55,721 bases of DNA from contig WFOK01000014.1 of the NCBI GenBank assembly GCA_015488115.1, forward strand, positions 1 to 55,721, in the 5' to 3' direction. The stretch comes from Mariprofundaceae bacterium (GTDB taxonomy: Bacteria > Pseudomonadota > Zetaproteobacteria > Mariprofundales > Mariprofundaceae). The position numbers and the translations under genes are program-made. The notes under the pieces were generated by a model. It ran no database searches. It saw nothing but the letters and a program-made list of their open reading frames with translations, and had not been told where the DNA came from. Positions 1-8,954 of the stretch are shown in pieces (position 1 is the stretch's first letter; the number at the start of each line of letters is the position of its first letter).

Positions 1-112
1 CCCATGTGCTGCCCAAATTCTCATCAGTCGATGCCCAAAACATAGGCAAACCCGGGCATGGTGAGTCGCGGGATTCTTGCTACACTTGCCCGGCGATTTG
101 GAGGTTTGGCCC

Positions 113-628
113 ATGCCTGTTGATTTTCAGCTTGCCCACTGGGGCATGATCTATGCTGCACTGCTCTATGTGCTCGGCAATGCCGTGTGGACTAATGAAC
201 TGGCCAGAAGGCGCATCTGGGCCGGCTGGATGATGTGGGGCCTGAGCGCCGTGATCGTGCTGCTCGCCGGCGCGGCCATCGAGGTTCGGCTGAGCGGGCA
301 TGGGTCGGTGCTTGCCCTGCTGACCGACGTCGATGGCGAGAAGCACTGGATCATCGTCACGCTGTTCGCGCTGCTGTCCGTGCCGGGCGCAGCCTGCGTG
401 ATGTTCCGGCAGAGCAAGGCCCTGACGCGCCTGGCCGTGGCCGCCATCGCGCTGCTGCTCTTCATTCCGATGGGGGCGCAGCTGCACGATCCCCACGATT
501 CGAGGCTCGCCCTGAGCCTGGGCATCACGCTGGCCGTCGTGGCCTTGGCATGGCTTGTGTCGACGCTGCTTGACGCCGAACCCGAACACAGGCGCAGGAC
601 CGTGCCTGTCGAGGAGGCGGACCGATGA
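113..628 (+). CDS. Predicted five-pass inner-membrane protein, function unknown
   Basis: I do not recognise a family. The product of 171 residues has about five hydrophobic segments (roughly residues 10-26, 36-57, 78-97, 105-124 and 132-153) and a charged, arginine-rich tail, so it is probably an inner-membrane protein. The ATG at 113 is preferred over an upstream in-frame TTG because a GGAGG ribosome-binding site (100-104) lies 8 bases before it. The stop overlaps the argB start (ATGA at 625-628), so the two genes are translationally coupled. A role linked to arginine synthesis is only a possibility from position. Confidence 0.7.
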   Translation: MPVDFQLAHWGMIYAALLYVLGNAVWTNELARRRIWAGWMMWGLSAVIVLLAGAAIEVRLSGHGSVLALLTDVDGEKHWIIVTLFALLSVPGAACVMFRQSKALTRLAVAAIALLLFIPMGAQLHDPHDSRLALSLGITLAVVALAWLVSTLLDAEPEHRRRTVPVEEADR

Positions 629-1524
629 AGCATGCCGATGCCATTGCCCGCACCCTGGTCGAGGCCCTGCCCTATCTGCAGCGATTCGCCGATCAGACCG
701 TGGTCATCAAGTACGGCGGGCATGCGATGGTGGATGATGAGCTGAAACGCAGCTTTGCCAAGGATGTCACACTGCTCAAGCAGGTTGGCATCCATCCGGT
801 CATTGTGCACGGCGGCGGGCCGCAGATCGGCCGACTGCTTGAAAGGGTCGGCAAGGAAAGCCGCTTCATCGAAGGCATGCGCGTGACCGACAAGGAAACG
901 ATGGACATTGTCGAAATGGTACTGGCCGGACTGGTCAACAAGGAAATCGTGGCCAACATCAACAGTGCCGGCGGCAAGGCCGTGGGGCTTTCGGGCAAGG
1001 ATGGCGGGCTGATCTGCGCGCGCAAGCTGGAAATCCGGCGCAACGCCCCCGAACTCGATGTGCCCGAGATCATCGATCTCGGGCATGTGGGCAGCGTGCA
1101 CCGCGTAAACACGGACGTTCTGGCCCTGCTGGAGAAGGACCGCTTCATTCCCGTGATCGCGCCTGTGGGTTACCATCGCGACGAGGCGCAGAGTTACAAC
1201 ATCAACGCCGATCTCGTGGCCTCCGCCGTGGCCCAGGCCATGGGCGCGGTCAAGCTCGTGTTGCTGACCGACGTGCCGGGCGTGCTTGATGCCCAGGGCA
1301 GGCTCGTATCCATGCTGGACAGCGGGCAGGCCCAGGCCATGATTCAGGAAAAGACCATCGCCGGGGGCATGATCCCGAAGGTCGAATGCTGCCTGGATGC
1401 CATCGGAAACGGCGTCAGCGAGGCGCACATCATCGACGGCCGCATTCCGCACGCCCTGCTGCTGGAGTTGTTCACGGACGAGGGCGTGGGCACCGTGTTC
1501 AAGGAAACCCTTGAGACCGGCTGA
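625..1524 (+). CDS. argB: Acetylglutamate kinase
   Basis: This cytoplasmic amino-acid kinase phosphorylates N-acetyl-L-glutamate, the second step of arginine biosynthesis. The 299-residue length is normal for ArgB. Visible hallmarks are the N-terminal lysine motif VIKYGGHAM, the glycine-rich loop VHGGGPQIG, the substrate-binding segment [18 protein letters not shown] and the C-terminal TIAGGMIPK nucleotide motif. It starts within the stop codon of the preceding membrane-protein gene. No other arginine gene is in the window, so the arginine genes appear scattered here. Confidence 0.97.
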   Translation: MKHADAIARTLVEALPYLQRFADQTVVIKYGGHAMVDDELKRSFAKDVTLLKQVGIHPVIVHGGGPQIGRLLERVGKESRFIEGMRVTDKETMDIVEMVLAGLVNKEIVANINSAGGKAVGLSGKDGGLICARKLEIRRNAPELDVPEIIDLGHVGSVHRVNTDVLALLEKDRFIPVIAPVGYHRDEAQSYNINADLVASAVAQAMGAVKLVLLTDVPGVLDAQGRLVSMLDSGQAQAMIQEKTIAGGMIPKVECCLDAIGNGVSEAHIIDGRIPHALLLELFTDEGVGTVFKETLETG

Positions 1525-1587
1525 ACAATCAAACGCTTGATAATCCCCCGCAGGACTTTCATGCTTGCCTGTATGAAGGGATGAGCC

Positions 1588-3303
1588 ATGTCCAACGATG
1601 ACGAGCTAGCCGAGACGAAGACGCGCAGCCGGAGCTCGGAAGAGAGCCTGGCCATGGATGCCCTGCGCTTCGCCTTCGGCGATCTGCGCGTCAGCCTGCT
1701 GGTTGGTCTGCTGCCGGCTTCCCTGGTGTTCATCGGCCTGTGGCCGTTCGTCGAGCATGAACGCATCGTGATATGGTTTGCCTATTTCCTGCTGATCAGC
1801 GCCTTTCGCTACCACGACCTCGTGAGCTTCCAGAAACAAGCCGAGCCCGATGTGACGGCCTGGCGGGCGCGCTTTGTGTTTGCCGCGGCCATGGGCGGCT
1901 CGGTATGGGGATTGTGCGGCACCTGGCTGATGCCCGAGGACTGGAACCTTCAGGTGCTGCTGCTGTTCTGCATCAGCGGCGTGGTCTTCTGGGCTGCGCG
2001 ATCCATGGCGTCCGTGGCCCCGGCCTTTGCCGCCTTCATGGGCATGGCGCTCTTGCCACCGGCCATCCTGTTCCTGCTCGAGGCCGACCGCGTTCACGCG
2101 GTTGCATCCCTGATGATCATGGGCTACTGCCTGGGGCTGACCATACTGAGCCTGAAGTTCTCCGAGGAGTTCCACACGATCCTGAAGCTCCGCACGGAGA
2201 ACGCAGAACTTGTCGAGTCCCTGCAATACGAGAACAAACAGCATCGATTCCATGCCCGGGCCGTGGACGAGGAAAACCGCATCCTTGAGCATATCCTGTG
2301 TGACACACCCAGGGATGTCGTGCTCGAGGAGCTGAACCGCACGATCGAGAAGCTTCTTCCTGGTTCAGCCAGCTCGATCCTGCTGCTCGATGAGGATAGC
2401 CGCCGGCTCCATGTCGCCTCCGCCCCCAGCCTGCCGCAGGCCTACAACGCGGCCGTCGAGGGTCTCGAAATCGGCCCGAATGCCGGTTCTTGCGGCACGG
2501 CCGCCTATCGCAATGCAACCGTCGTCGTCAGCGACATCGAAAGCGACCCCCTGTGGCGGAATTACAGCGAGCAGGTCATTCGTCAATTCGGGCTGCGGGC
2601 CTGCTGGTCCACGCCCATCCGTGGACGCGACGGGCAGGTGCTGGGCACCTTCGCGGTCTATTTCCGGGAAGTGCGCAAGCCGGATGCAGAGCAGCTCAAT
2701 GTGCTCAAGGCCCTGGCCAACGTGACAGGCATGGCCATCGAGCGCTGGGAGATGCAGAACGAACTCGAGTTTCTTGCCCATTACGACAAATTGACCGGCC
2801 TGCCAAACAGGGCCCTGCTCAAGGAACGGCTGGAATTCGCCGAGGCCATGTCCAAGCGGCGGCGCACCCCCTTCACGCTGCTGTTCATCGATCTCGACGG
2901 GTTCAAGAACATCAACGATGAACACGGCCATGAAGCCGGCGACCGGGTGCTGGAGGCCATCGGCGGGCGCCTGCTGCGCAATCTCCGTCGCATCGACACC
3001 GCTTGCCGTTTCGGCGGCGATGAATTCATTGTCCTGCTGGCGGATACGGACAATCCCGAAGACATCCGGCAGATCGCACTAAAGCTCATGCGTGAAATCA
3101 GAAAGCCGATCGAATTCCATGAACACCGTTTCAGGATCGGTGCCTCCATCGGCGTAGCACGCTTCCCGCGCGACAGCGACAATACCGAACAACTGATACG
3201 GCGCGCCGATGCAGCCATGTACGAGGCCAAGAAGGCTGGCTGCAACCGCATCGCCTTTCACGGCGAAAGCCTGCAGCCCGCCAGTCGATCCCTGCAGGAT
3301 TAG
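1588..3303 (+). CDS. Membrane-anchored GAF-GGDEF diguanylate cyclase
   Basis: The protein (571 residues) makes cyclic di-GMP from two GTP. The N-terminal ~200 residues hold several hydrophobic segments and form a membrane sensor module. A GAF domain follows (about residues 235-390), then a GGDEF domain that begins near YDKLTGLPNR. The active-site motif GGDEF is intact at residues 476-480. An RRID sequence lies exactly five residues before it, which is the RxxD product-inhibition (I) site. There is no EAL or HD-GYP domain, so it should be a feedback-inhibited synthase. The ligands of the membrane and GAF modules cannot be read from sequence. It stands alone and converges on crcB. Confidence 0.93.
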   Translation: MSNDDELAETKTRSRSSEESLAMDALRFAFGDLRVSLLVGLLPASLVFIGLWPFVEHERIVIWFAYFLLISAFRYHDLVSFQKQAEPDVTAWRARFVFAAAMGGSVWGLCGTWLMPEDWNLQVLLLFCISGVVFWAARSMASVAPAFAAFMGMALLPPAILFLLEADRVHAVASLMIMGYCLGLTILSLKFSEEFHTILKLRTENAELVESLQYENKQHRFHARAVDEENRILEHILCDTPRDVVLEELNRTIEKLLPGSASSILLLDEDSRRLHVASAPSLPQAYNAAVEGLEIGPNAGSCGTAAYRNATVVVSDIESDPLWRNYSEQVIRQFGLRACWSTPIRGRDGQVLGTFAVYFREVRKPDAEQLNVLKALANVTGMAIERWEMQNELEFLAHYDKLTGLPNRALLKERLEFAEAMSKRRRTPFTLLFIDLDGFKNINDEHGHEAGDRVLEAIGGRLLRNLRRIDTACRFGGDEFIVLLADTDNPEDIRQIALKLMREIRKPIEFHEHRFRIGASIGVARFPRDSDNTEQLIRRADAAMYEAKKAGCNRIAFHGESLQPASRSLQD

Positions 3304-3324
3304 GGGCAGTCGTCGAAATCCGGG

Positions 3325-3702
3325 CTAGAGCGTGCGGGCAAGCTGCACGCCAAGCCAGGTCAGACTCAGGCAGACGATGACCTGACCCAGCACATTGGCC
3401 AGGGCCAGGGCCAGCGCACCCTCCTGGATCAGGCGAACGGACTCCAGGGAATAGGTCGAGAATGTCGTGAAGGCGCCCAAAAAGCCCACGGTCAATGCCA
3501 GGCGCAGCCATTCCCCGGCGGCCGAGCGCTCGATGAGCCAGACGAACAGAAAACCCAATAGCAGACTCCCCAAGGCATTGACCGCGAATGTTCCCCATGG
3601 AAAGGCGCCGCCCGCCAAGCGCTGCACGGCCGCAGCCACGCTCCAGCGCATGACCGCGCCCAAGGCGCCTCCAGCGGCCACGGCTGCCATCTGGACAAGC
3701 AT
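3325..3702 (-). CDS. crcB: Fluoride ion channel CrcB/FluC
   Basis: A 125-residue protein with four hydrophobic helices that acts as a dimeric fluoride exporter in the inner membrane. The conserved family segment GFLGAFTTFSTYS is present, as is the N-terminal GGALGAVMRW motif. Its ATG overlaps the rarA stop (TGATG), so it is the last gene of the ftsK-lolA-porin-rarA-crcB chain. No fluoride riboswitch is expected or visible because the gene has no leader of its own. The TAG stop belongs to a TAGCCCGGATT sequence that also begins the dispersed repeat of this window. Confidence 0.95.
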   Translation of the reverse strand: MLVQMAAVAAGGALGAVMRWSVAAAVQRLAGGAFPWGTFAVNALGSLLLGFLFVWLIERSAAGEWLRLALTVGFLGAFTTFSTYSLESVRLIQEGALALALANVLGQVIVCLSLTWLGVQLARTL

Positions 3703-5009
3703 CAGCCCTGCCGCTCCCTTCGCCTGGCCTCAAGCCATTGCAGGCGCTCGTTCAAGGTCCGCTCCAGGCCACGGGATACGGGCCTGTACAGCGGCCCGGG
3801 TGGATCAAACCCCTCCGGAAAATGGCGCTGCACGACAACGGCGTCCCTGTCGTCATGGGCGTACTGATATCCGCGCCCATGGCCCAGTTCCTTCATCATG
3901 CGTGTCGGCGCATTGCGCAAGTGCATCGGCACGCCCAGATGCCCGGTCTGTCCAGCCAGCCTGCGGGCGCCCTTCTCGGCCATGTATACGGCATTGCTCT
4001 TGGGCGCCAGTGCCAGATAGATGGCCGCCTCGAACAGTCCCTGTTCACCCTCGGGCGAACCCAGAATCTCGTACATGCGATGAGCATCAAGGGCCAGGGC
4101 CAGGGCCTTGGGGTCGGCAAGGCCGATATCCTCCGTGGCCATGCGGATCAGCCTGCGCGCGATGTACAGGGGCTCCTCGCCCGCCTGCAGCATCCTGGCA
4201 AGCCAATAGCAGGCGGCATCGGCATCCGAATCGCGCACGCACTTGTGCAGGGCCGAGATCAGATCGTAATGCGCATCCCCGTCCCGGTCATAGCGGGCGG
4301 CGCGCTTCATCAGCCACGGCCTGACATCCTCCGCCGTCCAGACTCGCCCTGGTCCGGCCTCAAACAGGGCCTCCAGCTCGTTGAGCGCATAGCGCGCATC
4401 GCCATGCGCCATGTCCGCGAGCAGCCGCAAGGCCTCGTCATCGACGGAAAAGCCCGCATGCTCGCGCACGAGCGCATCGCATGCGCGACGCAGGATTGCA
4501 TGCACGGCATCGGCATCCAGTGGCTTGAGCACCACCAACCGGCAGCGGGACAGCAGGGCATCGTTCAGGGAGAAGGACGGGTTTTCCGTCGTTGCGCCGA
4601 CCAGCACGATGGTGCCATCCTCGATGTAAGGCAGCAGCACGTCTTGCTGGGCCTTGTTGAAACGATGGATCTCGTCGAGAAACAGCAGCCAGGTCCTGTT
4701 TTCCGCCTTGGCCCGGTCGATGATCTCCTGCACCTCACGTTTGCCGGCCACGACAGCTGAAAGCTGGGCAAAGGGAAGGCCCGCCGCCTTGGCCATCAGC
4801 ACGGCCAACGTGGTCTTCCCGACGCCCGGCGGCCCCCAGAAGATGCAGGACATCGCGCGACCATCCCGCAGCATGGCCGAAAACCATGAATGCTCACCGG
4901 TCAGATCCGGCTGGCCGATGACCTCTTCCAGGCTGGCCGGCCGCATGCGATGGGCCAGCGGGGCCTTCCATGCACCATCGGGCAACAGCGATGCCTGGCT
5001 TCCGGTCAA
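3702..5009 (-). CDS. rarA: Replication-associated recombination protein RarA (MgsA), AAA+ ATPase
   Basis: A 435-residue clamp-loader-like AAA+ protein that acts at stalled replication forks. It shows the Walker A motif GPPGVGKTT, the Walker B motif LFLDEIHRFNKAQQD and the arginine-finger region SRCRLVVL. The C-terminal MgsA part contains GEEPLYIARRLIRMATEDIGLADP. The start is a TTG, supported by a GAGGGG site 7 bases upstream. An ATG start would remove part of the conserved N-terminus. It lies 11 bases after the FadL-type gene and is coupled to crcB. Confidence 0.96.
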   Translation of the reverse strand: MTGSQASLLPDGAWKAPLAHRMRPASLEEVIGQPDLTGEHSWFSAMLRDGRAMSCIFWGPPGVGKTTLAVLMAKAAGLPFAQLSAVVAGKREVQEIIDRAKAENRTWLLFLDEIHRFNKAQQDVLLPYIEDGTIVLVGATTENPSFSLNDALLSRCRLVVLKPLDADAVHAILRRACDALVREHAGFSVDDEALRLLADMAHGDARYALNELEALFEAGPGRVWTAEDVRPWLMKRAARYDRDGDAHYDLISALHKCVRDSDADAACYWLARMLQAGEEPLYIARRLIRMATEDIGLADPKALALALDAHRMYEILGSPEGEQGLFEAAIYLALAPKSNAVYMAEKGARRLAGQTGHLGVPMHLRNAPTRMMKELGHGRGYQYAHDDRDAVVVQRHFPEGFDPPGPLYRPVSRGLERTLNERLQWLEARRRERQG

Positions 5010-5020
5010 GGAGCGGCCCC

Positions 5021-6139
5021 TCAGAAGGCCCTTGATGCGGTCAAGGCGATGGTCTGACGACGATCGCGATAGGTGCCGGCATAGACGCCGGCCGCCACGT
5101 TCCTGTCCGCATAAAAGGTGTAATCATAGGCCAGATCCAGGTGCATGCCGAAGGCATCGCCACCAACGCCGATGGCCAGGCGATGGCCGTCCTGGTCCGC
5201 CACGACCGGATCGAAGCCAAGGCTGCGGCTGGCGCCAGGATCGAAGGCGTAGCCGATACGGATCTGCGTGTTTTCCCGCAGGGTCCAGGTCAGGCCGAGC
5301 ATGGCGCCGAACGTGTCCCGCAGATTCAGCGGATGAGCCATGCGCACGACACCGCCGCTGACGACGCTCATGTCACGGAGGGCGGACCAGCGTGACCAAA
5401 CGGCATCGGCCTCCACGCGCCAGGCATCAGCCAGCAGATAACTGAGGCCGAACTGCACCTGCTCCGGAAGCCGGAGCCCCATGCTTGATACGCCGCTTTT
5501 CAGCTTGACCTTCGCGCCACTGCGGGCCATCAGGCCGAATGACCACTGCGGGGCGAATTTCCACAGCAGGGATGCATGCCCGCCAAACGTCGAAAAATCC
5601 CGGTCGTGGAAAACCGCGCCCGCCTCATGCAGGGACATGTTCGTGAAATAGGCATCTCCGCCGAGACTCACGGCCATCGTCGTGGACACGCGGTAGACCG
5701 CATCAATGCTCAGGCGGTCGATGAACAACGAGGTGCTGCCCGCCCTTGCGCCGAAGAAACGCCCCCAGTCGTTCTGCAGATGATATGCCGGCGCGTAGGC
5801 CAGTGTGGCGCCAAGGCGGCCGTCATGCGGCATCCAACCGGCCGTGAAGGCAAACAGGTTGGGCTCCGATCCACTGTTGGGCGCGATGCCCGCGGGCAAG
5901 CTGACGGACGAATCGCGATAATCGACCAGGTAACCGACCGAAAGCTGCAGACCGTCCTGCCAGGCCTGGCCAGCGGGATTGATCACGGCCGCCGCTGCAT
6001 CATCGGCCGTGGCCACGAAGGCATTGGCCACGCCCGTGGCCGAGGCCGCCAGTTCCTGTTGCATGAAGCCCGAGGCCTGGGCATAACACGGCATGCCGAT
6101 GATGCAGCTCAGGGTTGCAATCAGTCGCTTGAATTTCAT
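5021..6139 (-). CDS. FadL/TodX-family outer-membrane hydrophobic-substrate porin
   Basis: A 372-residue outer-membrane beta-barrel of the FadL family, which takes up long-chain fatty acids or other hydrophobic compounds. A signal peptide ends near CYAQA, and the mature N-terminus SGFMQQELAASATGVANAFV is typical of FadL hatch regions. It includes the usual DDAAAAVINPAG segment. The C-terminus ends in an aromatic residue (SRAF), as expected for a Bam substrate. Its ATG overlaps the lolA stop, so it sits inside the conserved ftsK-lolA-rarA-crcB order. The natural substrate is unknown. An autotroph may use it for exogenous lipids or for hydrophobic sulfur or organic compounds. Confidence 0.88.
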   Translation of the reverse strand: MKFKRLIATLSCIIGMPCYAQASGFMQQELAASATGVANAFVATADDAAAAVINPAGQAWQDGLQLSVGYLVDYRDSSVSLPAGIAPNSGSEPNLFAFTAGWMPHDGRLGATLAYAPAYHLQNDWGRFFGARAGSTSLFIDRLSIDAVYRVSTTMAVSLGGDAYFTNMSLHEAGAVFHDRDFSTFGGHASLLWKFAPQWSFGLMARSGAKVKLKSGVSSMGLRLPEQVQFGLSYLLADAWRVEADAVWSRWSALRDMSVVSGGVVRMAHPLNLRDTFGAMLGLTWTLRENTQIRIGYAFDPGASRSLGFDPVVADQDGHRLAIGVGGDAFGMHLDLAYDYTFYADRNVAAGVYAGTYRDRRQTIALTASRAF

Positions 6140-6777
6140 TGTGCCTTCTCCTCATGCTTGTTGTTTGCCCTTACATCCACGACATCCACGCCTTCGGGCA
6201 CGCTGAAGCGGAACCTTTGCAGCGGCGGCAGCTGCAGCGAGCAGCCGAAAAACTCGATTCTGTTACGGTGGCCCAGCGCATCCTTTGTCTCGACGGCAAG
6301 CAGGCGTTCCTCCGCATCGAATTCCAGCCAGACCGGCGGGGCCTTGCCCAGGCGCACCATATAACGATGTCCGAGCTTCGTGGCCTCATGGTCGATCAAT
6401 ACAAGATCGCGTTCATGCAGCCGTCCATCCAGCAAGGACATGACGACCGGATCCACGGCATCAAGTTCATCGAGGCGCTGGACCTGCATCAGGTCGGGCT
6501 CGTAGTGCCAGATGGCCCGGCCATCGGCCACATAGAGCTGGACATAGGGCTTGCGATATTCCCAGCGGAAACGCCCGGGCCGGCGAACGTCGATGCGACC
6601 CACATACCGCTGTCCCCCGCCCCCGGCGAACTGGATCTCCTGCTGGAAGGTGCATGAAAAGCCTCTGGAGGCGGAAAACGCATGCACGGCGTGCAGAAGC
6701 ATGTCCCTGGCCGTCATCCCCCAGGCCGGGGATGAGGCAAGCATCTGCACCAGCAGCAGCAGGCAAAGCCGCCTCAT
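6136..6777 (-). CDS. lolA: Outer-membrane lipoprotein carrier protein LolA
   Basis: This periplasmic chaperone takes lipoproteins from the LolCDE transporter to the outer membrane. The ATG at 6777 overlaps the ftsK stop (ATGA) and gives a 213-residue protein with a signal peptide (MRRLCLLLLVQMLASSPAWG). A longer reading frame extends upstream but is only a shadow of ftsK. Family features include SCTFQQEI near the mature N-terminus and the GRFRWEYRKPYVQLYVADG segment. LolC and LolD are encoded in this window at 40-42 kb. lolA is coupled on both sides, to ftsK and to the FadL-type porin. Confidence 0.93.
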   Translation of the reverse strand: MRRLCLLLLVQMLASSPAWGMTARDMLLHAVHAFSASRGFSCTFQQEIQFAGGGGQRYVGRIDVRRPGRFRWEYRKPYVQLYVADGRAIWHYEPDLMQVQRLDELDAVDPVVMSLLDGRLHERDLVLIDHEATKLGHRYMVRLGKAPPVWLEFDAEERLLAVETKDALGHRNRIEFFGCSLQLPPLQRFRFSVPEGVDVVDVRANNKHEEKAQ

Positions 6778-8954
6778 TCGATGACCCCGCCGCCATCCTT
6801 CTCGGAACGGGCAAGCACCTTGCGGATACCCCCAGATCCGGGCGCCGTGACCAGGCCATCGCGTTCCATCTGTTCGACGATCCTGCTGGCGCGATTGTAA
6901 CCGATGCGCAAGTAACGCTGGACCATGGAGACCGAGCACTGGCCCTTCTCGATGACCAGGGCCGCCGCCTCGTCGTATTTCTCGTCGCGCTCATCCGCAT
7001 CTTCCCCGCCTGCCCCGCTCTCGGAAGCCGGAGGCTCGAAGACCTCCTCGCGATACTCCGGCTCGCCCTGCTCCTTGAGATGCTCGACCAGCGCCAGCAC
7101 CTCGGCATCCGACACGAATGCCCCGTGCACGCGCATCAGCTCCCTGCCCCCATTGAGAAACAGGCTGTCGCCCTGGCCCAGCAGTTGCTCGGCCCCCATC
7201 TGATCCAGAATCGTGCGCGAATCGATCTTGGAAGACACCTGGAATGCGATGCGACTGGGCAGGTTCGCCTTGATCAGCCCCGTGATCACATCCACGCTGG
7301 GGCGCTGCGTCGCAAGAATGAGATGAATGCCGGCCGCTCTCGCTTTCTGCGCCAACCGGCAGATCGACTGCTCGACCTCCTTGCCCGCGACCATCATCAG
7401 GTCCGCCAGCTCATCAATCACGATGACGATGTATGGCAGGCGCTCGGCCTCCTCGGCATGCTGCACGGCCTTGTTGTACCCGGCGATGTTGCGCACCTTG
7501 GCCTCACTCATCAGGCGGTAGCGACGTTCCATTTCGTAGACGGCCCAGGCAAGCGCCTTGGCCGCCTTGTGGGGGTTGGTCACCACAGGCACGAGCAGAT
7601 GCGGAATGTCATCGTAAATCGACAGTTCCAGCATCTTCGGATCGACCAGAATAAGCCGCAGATCACTGGGGGCATGGGTCATCAGCATCGAGCAGATCAT
7701 CGCATTGATCGCAACCGACTTGCCCGATCCCGTTGTTCCGGCCACGAGCAGATGCGGCATCCTGGCCAGGTCGGCCACAACGGGATGTCCCGCGATATCG
7801 ACGCCCAGCCCGAGCGGCAGGACATGCTTTCCGCCTGAAAATTCCTCGCTGGCCAGCACTTCGTGAAGATGCACGGTTTCCCGCTGATCATTCGGGATCT
7901 CGATGCCGATCACGCTCTTGCCCGGAATGTTTCCAGCCACGCGCACGCTCACGGCAGCCATGGCCCGCGCCAGATCCTCCTGCAGGGCCACGATGCGACT
8001 GACCTTCGTGCCAGGCGCCGGCTCAAGCTCAAACTGTGTCACGACCGGACCGGGTTGAACGGCCACGACCCTGCCCTCGACGCGGTAGTCAAGCAACTTC
8101 TTCTCCAGCAGGCGCGCCATGGCCTGCAGCGCAGCCTCGTCATACTGCCGGCGCGGGGCCTTGCCCTGATCGAACAGGCGCAGGGATGGAAGCTTGAAGC
8201 CGCTGGCCGCTGGCTCTTTGAAGGCCAGTTCAGTCTGCTGCTGCATGCGTGCCTTGCTCGAAACCTTGACTTGGGCGGGGGAAGCAACGGCGACCTCGGG
8301 CTCGGTGCGCGTGCGGGGTTGCTTCTCGCGCTGCTTCTTGCGCTCCTCGCGGCCCTCAAGGCGCTCCTTGCGCCGGCTGGCCCGGGACCTGATCCGGTAC
8401 AACAGCGCGTCAAGCCCGGAAAACCCCATGGCAAACCAGCCACCCACGGACCTGATCAGTTGCAGCAGGGAAATCTGCGCAGCCGCCACGAAGCTGCTCA
8501 ACGCCAGCGTGACCAGAACGACATCGCGTCCCAGGCTGTGCATGCCATCGGCCAGAATGCCATTGATCGTTTCACCGATGACGCCGCCTGCGCCAGCCGG
8601 CAGCGAGCCCAGATCCGATGCATGGGCATCGAGCAGCCCACACAAGGCAAGCACGAACGGCAGCCAGAACAGCGACGTCCATGTGCCCCAGAGTGGCCGG
8701 TGCCCCCTCGCAATGCGTATGGACAGCACGACGATCAGCAGTGCAAGCAACCACGCGCTCCAGCCGAGCAACTGGTAGAGCATGTCGGAAACATAAGCGC
8801 CAACGATGCCGATCAGATTGGTCGGTTCCGCTGCCGTGGCATGATTGAACGATGGATCCATCGCGTTGAAACTGGCCAGGGCCAGCAACAGCACGGCGGC
8901 CAGACCGAACACCAGCAGCGCCACGGACTCGCGGACCAGTGAACGAATGTCCAC
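6774..8954 (-). CDS. ftsK: DNA translocase FtsK
   Basis: FtsK pumps chromosome ends through the division septum and activates XerCD at dif. The 726 residues comprise four N-terminal membrane helices (about residues 10-180), a short charged linker rich in Lys/Arg/Glu, and the RecA-like motor with Walker A GTTGSGKS near residue 405. A C-terminal gamma winged-helix domain follows (around QRYLRIGYNRASRIVEQM), which reads KOPS sites. The linker is short compared with E. coli. The start is GTG at 8954, placed directly after the RNase J stop (TAG-GTG) with a GGAGG site inside the end of that gene. Confidence 0.97.
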   Translation of the reverse strand: MDIRSLVRESVALLVFGLAAVLLLALASFNAMDPSFNHATAAEPTNLIGIVGAYVSDMLYQLLGWSAWLLALLIVVLSIRIARGHRPLWGTWTSLFWLPFVLALCGLLDAHASDLGSLPAGAGGVIGETINGILADGMHSLGRDVVLVTLALSSFVAAAQISLLQLIRSVGGWFAMGFSGLDALLYRIRSRASRRKERLEGREERKKQREKQPRTRTEPEVAVASPAQVKVSSKARMQQQTELAFKEPAASGFKLPSLRLFDQGKAPRRQYDEAALQAMARLLEKKLLDYRVEGRVVAVQPGPVVTQFELEPAPGTKVSRIVALQEDLARAMAAVSVRVAGNIPGKSVIGIEIPNDQRETVHLHEVLASEEFSGGKHVLPLGLGVDIAGHPVVADLARMPHLLVAGTTGSGKSVAINAMICSMLMTHAPSDLRLILVDPKMLELSIYDDIPHLLVPVVTNPHKAAKALAWAVYEMERRYRLMSEAKVRNIAGYNKAVQHAEEAERLPYIVIVIDELADLMMVAGKEVEQSICRLAQKARAAGIHLILATQRPSVDVITGLIKANLPSRIAFQVSSKIDSRTILDQMGAEQLLGQGDSLFLNGGRELMRVHGAFVSDAEVLALVEHLKEQGEPEYREEVFEPPASESGAGGEDADERDEKYDEAAALVIEKGQCSVSMVQRYLRIGYNRASRIVEQMERDGLVTAPGSGGIRKVLARSEKDGGGVIE

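Noticed and set aside
1-43. Possible start of a leftward gene at the left edge (ATG at 43-41)
   Set aside because: Only 14 codons are visible, with no ribosome-binding site and no recognisable sequence.
166-1452. A 428-codon open frame on the minus strand opposite argB and the first membrane-protein gene
   Set aside because: Antisense shadow with low-complexity composition. It covers two genes with clear family or coupling support.
3703-3760. A fluoride riboswitch before crcB
   Set aside because: crcB starts on the stop of rarA and has no leader. No conserved pseudoknot elements were seen.
6778-6939. N-terminal extension of LolA by 54 residues
   Set aside because: It overlaps the FtsK gamma domain coding sequence and would bury the signal peptide. 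The ATGA overlap at 6777 is the natural start.
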